Notes under the pieces: generated by a model
What the model saw: only the letters and a program-made list of their open reading frames with translations
Databases searched by the model: none
What the model was told of the DNA's origin: nothing
Part shown: piece by piece, positions 9,006 through 17,500 of the stretch
Numbering within the stretch: the stretch's first letter is position 1
How the letters are laid out: every line of letters begins with the position of its first letter
Translations under genes and position numbers: made by a program
NCBI GenBank assembly: GCA_902492655.1
Contig: CABUMF010000028.1
Coordinates: forward strand, 1-25,412
DNA: 25,412 nt
Source: an uncultured Eubacteriales bacterium
GTDB lineage: Bacteria; Bacillota; Clostridia; HGM11514
Direction of reading: 5' to 3'

Positions 9006-9488
9006 ATGAAAGAAACAAGGTTTATCACAAAAACCGCCGTAATTGCGGGGCTTTATGTCATTTTGACGGTGCTGAATGCAGGCTTTTCGTCAGGGCCTAT
9101 TCAGTGCAGGCTGTCAGAGGCACTTTGCATTTTGCCCATATTTACTTTTGCGGCTGTACCGGGCGTCACGATTGGGTGCTTAATATCCAATATTATTGTC
9201 GGCGGCGCGGTGTGGGACATTGTATTCGGGACGCTTGCAACGCTTCTCGGGGCTTTGGGTACATACTTTTTGAGGAAGCACAGGCTGTTGCCGTTTATAC
9301 CGCCTATTGCGGCAAATACGGTTATTGTACCGTTCATTTTGTCGTATGTGTATAAGTTCCCGGGTTCTATTTTGTGGTTTGCATTTACCGTTTGCGCAGG
9401 CGAAGTTATATCTTGCGGCATTTTCGGAGCGCTTCTTTTTTGGGCGATTCGTAAAAACCGAGCATTAACCAAAATCCTTTCAGAATAG
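9006..9488 (+). CDS. queT: QueT-family queuosine-precursor transporter, first copy
   Basis: Membrane protein of 160 residues with about five hydrophobic helices, of the QueT family, the predicted substrate-binding (S) subunit of an energy-coupling-factor transporter for preQ1/queuosine precursors. Characteristic stretches are R-L-S-E-A-L-C-I-L-P, V-P-G-V-T-I-G-C, V-W-D-I-V-F-G-T-L-A-T and N-T-V-I-V-P. No ECF ATPase or T subunit is present in the window, so it would need shared energising subunits encoded elsewhere. The start follows the riboswitch-embedded AAGGAG by 9 bases. Regulation is shown directly by the preQ1-I aptamer. A second divergent queT follows 12 bases after the stop. Confidence 0.93.
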   Translation: MKETRFITKTAVIAGLYVILTVLNAGFSSGPIQCRLSEALCILPIFTFAAVPGVTIGCLISNIIVGGAVWDIVFGTLATLLGALGTYFLRKHRLLPFIPPIAANTVIVPFILSYVYKFPGSILWFAFTVCAGEVISCGIFGALLFWAIRKNRALTKILSE

Positions 9489-9500
9489 GAATAGGTGATT

Positions 9501-10028
9501 ATGAAAAAGAATTTAATTCGATTCTATAACAATTTGGATAAGCCGCGGTTTGCAAGACAGGCGTTTGTAATTGCCGTAATTTACGCCGCAATTACCGTTG
9601 CGATGAGCTATCTTGACCTCGCAAATCCCGATTATCAGCTCAGAATTTCGGAAGCTATGTGCGTTTTGCCTTACTTTATGCCTTCTGCAATTCCGGGATT
9701 GTTTTTCGGATGCATACTGGGCAATTATTTTGGCGGATGCGCTATGCTCGATGTGATATTCGGTAGCCTTACAACATTGGTTGCGGCAATCATCACGGCT
9801 TGCTTGCGGAAAAAATCTCCGTGGTTTGCTCCGTTTCCGGCTATGATTTTGAATACAATAGTTGTTCCGATACTTCTACCGTTCTGCCAGCCGTCAATGT
9901 TCAGGGTGTCAAGAATTCCGATTTACATGATAAGAGTCGGAGCAGGTGAATTTGTGTCCTGCTTTGTGCTGGGGATGTTCCTGCTGATATTCATTAAAAA
10001 GAATTTCAAATACAGAGTATGGTGGTAA
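9501..10028 (+). CDS. queT: QueT-family queuosine-precursor transporter, second copy
   Basis: A 175-residue paralogue of the preceding QueT with a longer N-terminal tail (about 20 hydrophilic residues, basic and ending in P-R-F-A-R-Q-A). The same signature positions recur in altered form: R-I-S-E-A-M-C-V-L-P, I-P-G-L-F-F-G-C, M-L-D-V-I-F-G-S-L-T-T, N-T-I-V-V-P and A-G-E-F-V-S-C. The pair looks like an old tandem duplication, since identity is only partial. It shares the riboswitch-controlled transcript; no promoter lies between. A GTG at 9495 in frame could also start it; I prefer ATG 9501, with AGGA and AGGTG upstream. Separate substrates, for example preQ1 versus queuine or preQ0, are possible but unproven. 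Confidence 0.9.
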   Translation: MKKNLIRFYNNLDKPRFARQAFVIAVIYAAITVAMSYLDLANPDYQLRISEAMCVLPYFMPSAIPGLFFGCILGNYFGGCAMLDVIFGSLTTLVAAIITACLRKKSPWFAPFPAMILNTIVVPILLPFCQPSMFRVSRIPIYMIRVGAGEFVSCFVLGMFLLIFIKKNFKYRVWW

Positions 10029-10035
10029 ACCCATG

Positions 10036-10854
10036 CTACAATTTTCGGTATGCCGACGGCGGCATACCTTCTTTGTTTTTGAAAACCGTTGAAAAGTAAT
10101 CCGCATCCGAAAAGCCGACCGAAAACGCAATCTCAGTTATGCTCATATCGGTATTTTTGAGCAGAAACTTTGCGTCCGATAATCGTAGGTTTGTAAGATA
10201 TTCTCTGAATGTCATGTTTTCCGATTTATTAAAGCTTCTGCTGAAATATGAGCGGCTGCATGAGAAGCTTTTGCAAACATCCTCGGTCGTTATGTTTTGA
10301 GTGCGGTTTAACCTTATGTATTCTTTTACTCGACTGATGAAATCATTTTCATATGTATAATTGCTTCCTGATTCTCTGTAAGCCTCGGAAAGCATTGCAA
10401 TCAGGGGATTTATAAGAGTGTTTATCATTTTTTTATCGGGGTTGTCTTTTAGGCTTTCGTATGCTTCGGTAAGGGGCGAAACGGAAATTCTGTATTCCTT
10501 TGAGATTTTCGACAGATAGCTTTTGCTGTTTTCACATTTCCATCCGCTTACGCTTATGAAGCCGTTGCATTCCTTTATGGGGTATACAAATTCCCTTACG
10601 CCGGCAAAGCAAACGCCTTCAAATGCCCCCGATGCGGCACGGGATGACACAACGCTTTGCATTTTCAAGCAATGCTCTGCCGCTCTTGGACATGATTTTA
10701 TGTATGAGCAATAGGAATTGCCGTGAATGTTAAATGCCGACAATTCCTTTGACAGTATGACAGAATCAAAGCTTTGGGTATGCATACTCACGCTTAAACC
10801 ATGCTCTTTGTTTATGAAAAGAATGTAGTCCCTTATATCCGAAAGAATACTCAT
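10036..10854 (-). CDS. AraC-family regulator with PocR-type sensory domain
   Basis: Transcription factor of 272 residues. The N-terminal two thirds look like a PocR-type ligand-binding domain, with conserved cysteines in N-S-Y-C-S-Y-I, A-A-E-H-C-L-K-M and G-V-C-F-A-G-V-R-E-F-V-Y-P-I. The last ~100 residues are a two-helix-turn-helix AraC domain (I-T-T-E-D-V-C-K-S-F and M-S-I-T-E-I-A-F-S-V-G-F), ending with the family tail G-M-P-P-S-A-Y-R. The open frame extends upstream to 10962, but that start lies upstream of a consensus promoter on the same strand, so I use ATG 10854, with GGATGTGA just before it. It is the only minus-strand gene and is divergent from the FAD oxidoreductase operon, its most likely target. 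The ligand is unknown; a sugar or small metabolite is a guess from context. Confidence 0.9.
   Translation of the reverse strand: MSILSDIRDYILFINKEHGLSVSMHTQSFDSVILSKELSAFNIHGNSYCSYIKSCPRAAEHCLKMQSVVSSRAASGAFEGVCFAGVREFVYPIKECNGFISVSGWKCENSKSYLSKISKEYRISVSPLTEAYESLKDNPDKKMINTLINPLIAMLSEAYRESGSNYTYENDFISRVKEYIRLNRTQNITTEDVCKSFSCSRSYFSRSFNKSENMTFREYLTNLRLSDAKFLLKNTDMSITEIAFSVGFSDADYFSTVFKNKEGMPPSAYRKL
10047..10080 (+). terminator. Intrinsic terminator of the queT operon, inside the araC 3' coding end
   Basis: Perfect 9-bp stem GGTATGCCG (10047-10055) and CGGCATACC (10060-10068) with loop ACGG, followed on the + strand by TTCTTTGTTTTT. It lies 18 bases after the second queT stop. On the opposite strand the same bases encode the G-M-P-P-S-A-Y-R tail motif of the AraC protein. 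Confidence 0.75.
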
Positions 10855-10900
10855 ATAATCACATCCGTGCACAAAATTAAAGAAAATCAGTGAAAATTTT

Positions 10901-10929
10901 AAGGATAATATATGTATTTGTATTATAAT
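10901..10929 (+). promoter_or_regulatory. Candidate activator-dependent promoter of the FAD oxidoreductase operon
   Basis: A + strand TATAAT at 10924-10929 overlaps the minus-strand -10. At the proper distance upstream (10901-10906) there is only AAGGAT, a poor -35. A weak -35 fits activation by the divergent AraC protein. Upstream of it, GAAAAT repeats ten bases apart (10882 and 10892), one helical turn, and might be half-sites. This is inference. Confidence 0.4.
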
Positions 10930-10950
10930 ATAGTTAATAAAATTTGTCAA
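10922..10950 (-). promoter_or_regulatory. Consensus promoter of the AraC regulator
   Basis: Read on the minus strand: TTGACA at 10950-10945, 17-base spacer, TATAAT at 10927-10922. Transcription would start near 10915 and give a ~60-base leader. The -35 box overlaps the start of the Shine-Dalgarno (10949-10954) of the divergent oxidoreductase gene, so the two units are tightly interlocked. Confidence 0.85.
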
Positions 10951-10963
10951 GGAGAGAAGCAAA

Positions 10964-12643
10964 ATGAGAACACTAAACTACAAAACCGATTTATGCGTTA
11001 TAGGCGGAGGACTTTCGGGGCTGTGCTGTGCGATTTCGGCGGCAAGAAGCGGAATTAAAACCGTTCTTATTCATGACAGGGCGGTGCTTGGGGGAAACGC
11101 CTCCGAGGAAATAAGAATGTGGGTATGCGGTGCTCACGGAAAGGACAACCGAGAAACCGGAATAATCGAGGAAATTACGCTTGAGAATTTTTATCGAAAT
11201 CCAAGCTCGAACTATTCCGTTTGGAGCGCAATTCTTTATGAAAAGGCGGTTTGCGAGGAGAATTTGACGCTTCTTCTCAATTCTTCATGCCTTGATGCCG
11301 ATATGGACGGAACGAAAATAAAATCCGTTAAGGCTTGGCAGTCCAACGCCGAGACCTTTCATGTTGTGGAGGCAAAGATTTTTGCGGATTGTTCGGGAGA
11401 TTCTATTCTTTCAACACTTAGCGGAGCGGAGTTCATGTACGGCAGAGAGGCAAAATCTGAGTTTTCGGAAACTATACCGCCCGATGTTTCTGACAGGAAA
11501 ACAATGGGTATGAGCTGTCTTTTCCAGATAAGAGAAACGGATCACAAATGCGAGTTTATTCCGCCGAAGTGGGCATATGTCTATGAAACCGATGACGATT
11601 TGCCATACAAAGACCATGACAAGAACAATAACTTTTGGTGGATTGAGCTCGGGGGAGAATGGGATTGTATTCACGATACCGACAGGTGCCGTGACGAGCT
11701 TTTGAAAATCGTTTTCGGTGTGTGGGATCACATGAAAAATAAGGGCGACCACGATGTGGACAACTGGGAGATTGAGTGGATAGGATTTTTGCCCGGGAAG
11801 CGTGAAAGCAGAAGATATGTGGGCAAGCATATCATTACGCAAAACGATGTTGAGGCGGGAGGAAAATTTGAGGATACCGTTGCCTATGCCGGCTGGTCGA
11901 TGGACGATCATTTCCCCGAAGGCTTTTACTACAGGGACGGGCATCCCACAATTTATCATCCTGCGCCTTCTCCGTGGGGTATTCCTCTTAGGAGCCTTAT
12001 CTCAAAAAATATAGATAATCTCTGCTTTGCCGGAAGGAATATAAGCGTTACCCACGCCGCCCTCAGCTCAAGCCGAGTAATGGCAACCTGTGCTGTTATG
12101 GGGCAGGCATTGGGAAGTGCAGTGGCTTTGGCGGTTAAGAATAATTGCATGGTTTCCGATGTGAATATTGATGAGCTTCAGCAAGGACTGCTTTGGGACG
12201 ATTGCTATATCCCGGGCGTGAAAAGAAGAACATCGGATTTGACGAAAAGCGCTTCCGTTAACAGCGAAGTGATACGAAACGGCTTTGACCGGGGCGAAGA
12301 AAACCTGTGGAGAGGAAATACGGGAGATGTGCTTGAATATTCATGGAATGAGCCTCGGATGATAAGTCGGATAAGGCTGATTTTTGACAGCGATCTCAAC
12401 AGAAAAACTCATAATATGCCCTGCAATTACCCGTTAAATCCTATTGACAGGCAGATAAAAACGATAATAAAAGCTTATGATATAGAAATCATCTGCGGCG
12501 GGGAAAGGGAGGTTGTAAGCGTAAATGACAATCACCAGCGTTTTGTAATTCACGATGTAAACCGTTTGGCTGAAAAAATACGGTTTGTGCCGAAAAAATC
12601 CGATTGCGGAGAATTCAGATTATTTGACTTTGAAGTGGAATAA
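10964..12643 (+). CDS. FAD-dependent oxidoreductase with C-terminal sandwich-like domain
   Basis: Flavoprotein of 559 residues in the FAD_oxidored family. It opens with a Rossmann dinucleotide motif V-I-G-G-G-L-S-G-L (residues 12-20), followed by G-G-N-A-S-E-E-I-R-M and a late FAD-contact stretch L-C-F-A-G-R-N-I-S-V-T-H. After about residue 430 the sequence changes to a beta-rich segment resembling an F5/8-type C (discoidin) module. No signal peptide, so cytoplasmic. Start ATG 10964 has AAGGAG nine bases upstream. The next gene begins 13 bases after its stop, giving a two-gene operon with the lyase-like protein. Relatives often occur in carbohydrate-utilisation loci; the substrate here is unknown, and oxidation of a sugar or glycan fragment is only an inference. 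Confidence 0.85.
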   Translation: MRTLNYKTDLCVIGGGLSGLCCAISAARSGIKTVLIHDRAVLGGNASEEIRMWVCGAHGKDNRETGIIEEITLENFYRNPSSNYSVWSAILYEKAVCEENLTLLLNSSCLDADMDGTKIKSVKAWQSNAETFHVVEAKIFADCSGDSILSTLSGAEFMYGREAKSEFSETIPPDVSDRKTMGMSCLFQIRETDHKCEFIPPKWAYVYETDDDLPYKDHDKNNNFWWIELGGEWDCIHDTDRCRDELLKIVFGVWDHMKNKGDHDVDNWEIEWIGFLPGKRESRRYVGKHIITQNDVEAGGKFEDTVAYAGWSMDDHFPEGFYYRDGHPTIYHPAPSPWGIPLRSLISKNIDNLCFAGRNISVTHAALSSSRVMATCAVMGQALGSAVALAVKNNCMVSDVNIDELQQGLLWDDCYIPGVKRRTSDLTKSASVNSEVIRNGFDRGEENLWRGNTGDVLEYSWNEPRMISRIRLIFDSDLNRKTHNMPCNYPLNPIDRQIKTIIKAYDIEIICGGEREVVSVNDNHQRFVIHDVNRLAEKIRFVPKKSDCGEFRLFDFEVE

Positions 12644-12656
12644 CGGTGATTGATTT

Positions 12657-14402
12657 ATGTGCGATAGATATATAGACATTATGGAAAAGGCGTTGGGTGC
12701 ATATCCCGAAAAAAGACTTTCCGAAATCGTAGACAATGCTGAGAAAAACGGAGTTTGCGAGCATGGATTTTTCAGAATTACCTCGGTTATGGGGATATTG
12801 ATTTCAAAGGGACGCCGTAAAGAACTTATGCCGCTGTTTTTGAGGGCAATGGATGTTTCCTGCGAAGCACTTTGGAAAACGGATATGACGATAGAAGAAA
12901 ACAAATCTGTCGGGATTGATTTTGCCGTAAAGGAAATAGTTTTTGCGTATATTGAGATTGAAAAATCGGGCATTGTAAAGCGGGAACGCCTCGAAAAGTG
13001 GTTTGACGGGATAAAAAGGATTGATTGGCGAAAAAATTATTCCTCCGTTGCAAAGAGCGAAACCGACCCTGTGAACAATTGGGGAATGTATAATGCCGCC
13101 GGTGAGTATATGAGGGAATATATCGGTGCGGCAAACGCAGAAGGATACCTTGATGTTCAGCTGGCTTCACAGCTTTTGGCGGTGGACGAAAACGGGATGT
13201 ATCGTGACCCCGGCTGTCCCATGCTTTACGACCTTGCTTCCCGTACGCAGTTTGCCGTAATGCTTCATTTCGGATACAGCGGAAAGTGGAAAAATGCTCT
13301 GGATGATGCACTCAGAAAAGCGGGAGGACTTATGCTCTCTTTGCAGTCTGTAAACGGTGAAATACCCTTTGGCGGAAGGTCAAACCGTTTTTTGTTCAAC
13401 GAGGCATATCTTGCGGCTTGCTGTGAGTTTGAGGCGGCAAGATACAAAAGGGAAGGCAATTTGAAGCTTGCGGGAGAATTTAAATCCGCCGCCCGTCTTG
13501 CCACGGAGTCTATTGAGAAAAGACTTTGCAAGCCCGTTGTAAAGCATGTTAGAAATTCTTTTCCTCAAAACAGCATATTCGGGCTTGAGGACTACGCTTA
13601 TTTTGATAAATACATGGTATCTCTTGCATCATTTATTTATATTGCATATCTTTTTGCGGAGGATGATATTAAAGAGGAACCTTGCCCTGCGGTGCGTGGG
13701 GGATTTGTTTTGAGAACATCGGAAAGCTTTCACAAAATAGCGGCGTCTGCCTGCGGTTATTCGATAGAAATTGATACAAATGCGGATTTGCATTATGATG
13801 CAACCGGACTTGGCAGAATACAGTTTTCAGGCGCACCTTCCGAGATGATTTTGTCGGAGCCTTTTCCTAAAAAGCCTTCATATTCCATTGTTAACTGCCT
13901 GTCAACAGGGCTTTTTAAGAGAATTCATGCGGAAGACGAGAATCCTTCTTTTCTTTCTCTTTCTCCCGTTGTCGCCTTTTCGGACGGTACCGAAATGCGA
14001 ATTGCCGATTTATCGGGCAATGTAGAATGTAAATTGGATATTCTGCAACAGTCGGAAAACAATGTGTCATTTGATTTAATTTGGAAATCACCCGAGTTCA
14101 AAGGCTTTTCTGAAATTAAGGAAAGCTATGTGCTGTCAAATTCGGGGGTTGAAATAAGGGCATCGGCGGATCTTTCCGAGAATGCAAGGCTTATAAGATA
14201 CATTCCCGTAATAGAAACCGACGGTAACGATGCTTCGTCTGTCAGTGTGACCAAAAGCCTTGTTTGCGTTGATTATAAGGGTTTCAAGCTGAAAATTTCC
14301 GGCAATGAATTTTTTAGGGTAAACAAGTCTTTTTCAAACCGTGACGGAATATATAATCTTCTTTGTTGCGACGGGGAGTATATCCGCTTCGTATTTTCGT
14401 GA
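12657..14402 (+). CDS. Putative intracellular polysaccharide-lyase-like protein (alpha-toroid plus beta-sandwich)
   Basis: I do not recognise a named enzyme. The 581-residue protein has an alpha-helical first ~350 residues followed by a beta-rich C-terminal half, the layout of heparinase II/III- and PL8-like lyases. Suggestive segments in the helical part are N-N-W-G-M-Y-N-A-A-G-E-Y, D-E-N-G-M-Y-R-D-P-G-C-P-M-L-Y-D and G-E-I-P-F-G-G-R-S-N-R-F-L-F-N-E. These recall the Asn, Tyr, Arg and Asn positions of lyase active sites, but I cannot assign them. No signal peptide or membrane segment is seen, so it would act on imported oligosaccharides. CGGTGA lies 7 bases before the ATG. The operon with an FAD oxidoreductase under a PocR-AraC regulator supports a catabolic role. 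A non-lyase six-hairpin glycosidase relative is an alternative. Confidence 0.5.
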   Translation: MCDRYIDIMEKALGAYPEKRLSEIVDNAEKNGVCEHGFFRITSVMGILISKGRRKELMPLFLRAMDVSCEALWKTDMTIEENKSVGIDFAVKEIVFAYIEIEKSGIVKRERLEKWFDGIKRIDWRKNYSSVAKSETDPVNNWGMYNAAGEYMREYIGAANAEGYLDVQLASQLLAVDENGMYRDPGCPMLYDLASRTQFAVMLHFGYSGKWKNALDDALRKAGGLMLSLQSVNGEIPFGGRSNRFLFNEAYLAACCEFEAARYKREGNLKLAGEFKSAARLATESIEKRLCKPVVKHVRNSFPQNSIFGLEDYAYFDKYMVSLASFIYIAYLFAEDDIKEEPCPAVRGGFVLRTSESFHKIAASACGYSIEIDTNADLHYDATGLGRIQFSGAPSEMILSEPFPKKPSYSIVNCLSTGLFKRIHAEDENPSFLSLSPVVAFSDGTEMRIADLSGNVECKLDILQQSENNVSFDLIWKSPEFKGFSEIKESYVLSNSGVEIRASADLSENARLIRYIPVIETDGNDASSVSVTKSLVCVDYKGFKLKISGNEFFRVNKSFSNRDGIYNLLCCDGEYIRFVFS

Positions 14403-14470
14403 TTTTTCACAAATGAATTATCACAAAAATATGCAAATCGCCAAAATTAAAACAGCTTTGTAACAAATCG

Positions 14471-14500
14471 TTGACAAATGAAAGGCTCAAAATGTATAAT
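14471..14500 (+). promoter_or_regulatory. Promoter of the large secreted protein
   Basis: TTGACA at 14471-14476 and TATAAT at 14495-14500 with an 18-base spacer. The start site should fall near 14507, giving a leader of about 50 bases. The gene is therefore likely expressed separately from the FAD/lyase operon, whose last stop is 70 bases upstream. Confidence 0.85.
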
Positions 14501-14526
14501 AGATACATAATATTAGTAGTATTTTT

Positions 14527-14541
14527 CGGACTTCGGTCCCG
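14527..14541 (+). other. UUCG-tetraloop hairpin in the 5' leader
   Basis: GGAC (14528-14531), loop TTCG, GTCC (14536-14539): a C(UUCG)G hairpin, the most stable tetraloop class. Two more pairs (T26-A42, C27-G41) can form past a bulged C. It sits three to five bases before GAGGAG (14543-14548) of the secreted-protein gene. It may protect the mRNA or tune ribosome access; it has no U-tract, so it is not a terminator. Confidence 0.6.
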
Positions 14542-14555
14542 AGAGGAGAGTAAAA

Positions 14556-17500
14556 ATGAAGCGTTATTTATCATTATTGTTAGCTATGGTGTTAGCGATC
14601 TCATGTCTTGCGGTTGTTTCCGCAGGCGCTGAAGAAGTTACACCGACGGTACATACTGAAACTGTAAAAATATTTGACGGAGATTTAAAAACCGGTGGCA
14701 ATATTAAGAAGCCCACAGGTTACAACGGCGTTTACGACGGCGTAAACGGTTCTTTCTATTGGGAAAGTAAAGATTCCACTAGCGAACAAAGAACCGCTAT
14801 AACTCCTGTAACGCCAATCAATATTTATGTTGGCAGAATTTATCAGTGGAGCGTTGATTTGAGTGCGTCCGTTCTTGAAGGCGGAACCTCGCTTCCCACG
14901 ATGATGAATCACCAGTTCGGTTTGAAAACAACCGGCAGAAGTGATGCAAACGGCGGTTACGCCAAACTTAAAAACCTTAGAACCAACGGATATGCCGGCT
15001 TGTACACTCAGCTCACATGGAACACCACCTCAATTCCGGCTGAAAGAACAACCTTCACTACAGATAAGTATGAGGTAGTTTCGGTTCCGTCGGATATTAA
15101 CGGCGGATTGTATGAGACATTTAGCAACTTGCAGCTCTGGGTAAACAAGGGCAGCCATGCGGCTCTTACATTCTATGACATGGATTTGGAAGAAACAATC
15201 ACCCGTTATGATACTAAGTTCAACATCGGCAGTAACGGTAGCGTTTACATTGCTTCATATGCCGATCTTGACGGAGAGAACGCATTAAGCAATGTTTCCG
15301 TTGCAAACGGTTCAGTCAAGGCTTTTGAAAAGAATACTACTCCTTCCGTTATGGTTTTGGCAGATGCGGGATATGTGATTGATACTCTTTCGTATAACGG
15401 AACTGCTGTTGAGGGAGCAACAGACGAGACTTCATATACATACACAATGGACAAAATTGCCGGTGTGGGCGACTTTACGGTTACATTTAAAAAAAGCGAC
15501 GAGGTTGCACAGAATTTTGAGTATATTTCGCTTTCCTCAAACAAAACTTTATATAATAACGAAAGCTGTTTATTTGAACCAATCATTGTAAAGGGCTATG
15601 ACAGCGAAGGAAACGAAACCGTTATTACCGGAAGCAAGTACCTTTCCTACACAATTAAAGGTACGGCATTTAACATCGTAAACCGCTTTATCTCAACAGG
15701 TACCCAGGAAGGTATTTCCATAGTTGGTGCAACATATAAAAACGCTGACGGTACGGAGGTTAAGACTTCTGTAATATTCCAGAAAACAAGCAAGGTTTTA
15801 AACAAATTTAATCAGGCGAATTACACGCTCCAGGAGCCCGGTCATGCCGAGGGCAGCACCTCTTGTTTCACATGGCCGTCTTCTGATACCGGCGGTTGGG
15901 CTCTCAGAGCTTATTTGGGTTCAAATAACAGTGATCCCACAAACACAACCGCAGGTCTTAACTGGAAAACAAACTCAGCTCGTTTGGCATCGGGCTGGTT
16001 CTATGACGATGGCGTAAACAAGGCTAATTTCACGGCATACTTTAAGAATAAGCGTATTGATGCAAGAAATGAAGGCGTTGCATTTGACTCAAATTATGCT
16101 ATAGGTAAGTCTTCCAATACCGCAACAAATTACGGTACGGGAACCACAGCTACAAAGGGCTGGCATCAGGTTGTAATATTTATTGACAACAGCGGTTATG
16201 TAAATTCTTATGTTGACGGTATTCTTGTAAGAAGAGAAGTAATGCCGACATTTTCCGAAAGCGCAGATACAGATTACTCAAACTATTTTGAATTGAGAGC
16301 GTCGAAGGTTAAGGGTGTTACAAGTAAGTTTGACGAACTCTATATCGCAGACTTTGCTATGCCGAAGACCGAATATGATATTACGGTTCAGCTTTCCGGC
16401 GGTGCCAATGTTTCCGTAAACGGTACGGCAGTTTCAAATAACAGCGTTGTTACTGTTTCCGCAGGTCAGGATATTGTATTCAGGGCTAAAAACAAAACAG
16501 AAAGGATTGCAACTATAGAAAAGGTTGACCCCACCGGCTTTAATAGAGCATCCTATACAGTTAATGCAAAGAGCTATACAATTACCGATACAAGCAACGA
16601 TGCTGTTTACAAGGTGACGCTTGAGAAGATCGGCACTCCCGTTGAAAAAGAAGTTTTCTATGAAGACTTTAAGGGTACAGCACAGGAAGGAAGCTCCTTT
16701 GCAATAACAAATAGAAACAGAAAGCTTTCATTTACAAATGCCGCAAATACGGCTTACGATGCGGATAATGGCTATGTTTCATTTTCAAAGGCTGACGGCG
16801 AAGGCGCGGCAGTACCGTATTTCACTATTCAGAATAATGACGGCACGAGCTTTTTCGATTATTATATAGGCCGTTCGTACAGATACGATATAAATGTAAA
16901 CACATATGCTATAGGTCAGTATATTTATTTGGAAAATGCTCCAAATGTTAACGGCAAAACGGGAGTTAGCGGTTCAACTATCACTATGAATGTCAACCAT
17001 GACGGTTTCCAGACAACAAGCAAGACTCTTAATATTGAGTCTCTTAGCTCGGACAACGGTGTAACATGGACGGCTACATCGAAGCCCGTTGACAGATTGG
17101 CTCTTTGTAGCTTTGTGACCGATATTCGTACTTTCAATGAGCTTAAGATAACCGAAATAAAATATACCCTTCCCGTAACACTTACAAAGAGCGGAAACGG
17201 TGTTGTTTCGTTTACTGAAATTGACGATGTGTCACATGATATGACGGCAGGAGAAAATGCCGTTGAAATCGGCGACAGAACCTTTAAGTTTACTCCCGAT
17301 GAAGGATATAAGATTAAGTCCGTTTCGTTAAACGGCGCTTCAATCCCGGTAACGAATGTCGACGGCTTTGAAACTGTTCTTGCAATAGATGATGCATCTG
17401 CACTTGATGTTGAATTTGCTGAAAAGACTGTCACAAAGCCTTCCGTTACAACAGGCGAATTCCAGATTAATAATTCTTATGATTATTCAGTGTTTGTTCC

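Noticed and set aside
10882..10900. GAAAAT direct repeat as an AraC operator
   Set aside because: Six-base A-rich repeats are expected often in such AT-rich DNA; kept only as a remark.
10855..10962. 36-residue N-terminal extension of the AraC protein
   Set aside because: The extended start lies upstream of the gene's own consensus promoter, and the extension is low-complexity AT-rich sequence.
11411..11959. 182-residue minus-strand open frame inside the FAD oxidoreductase gene
   Set aside because: It is antisense to a well-supported gene and has no family features.
14556..14640. Lipoprotein signal on the large secreted protein
   Set aside because: A cysteine lies in the hydrophobic core (A-I-S-C17), but the lipobox lacks the usual leucine at -3, and a good signal peptidase I site (A-G-A) follows.
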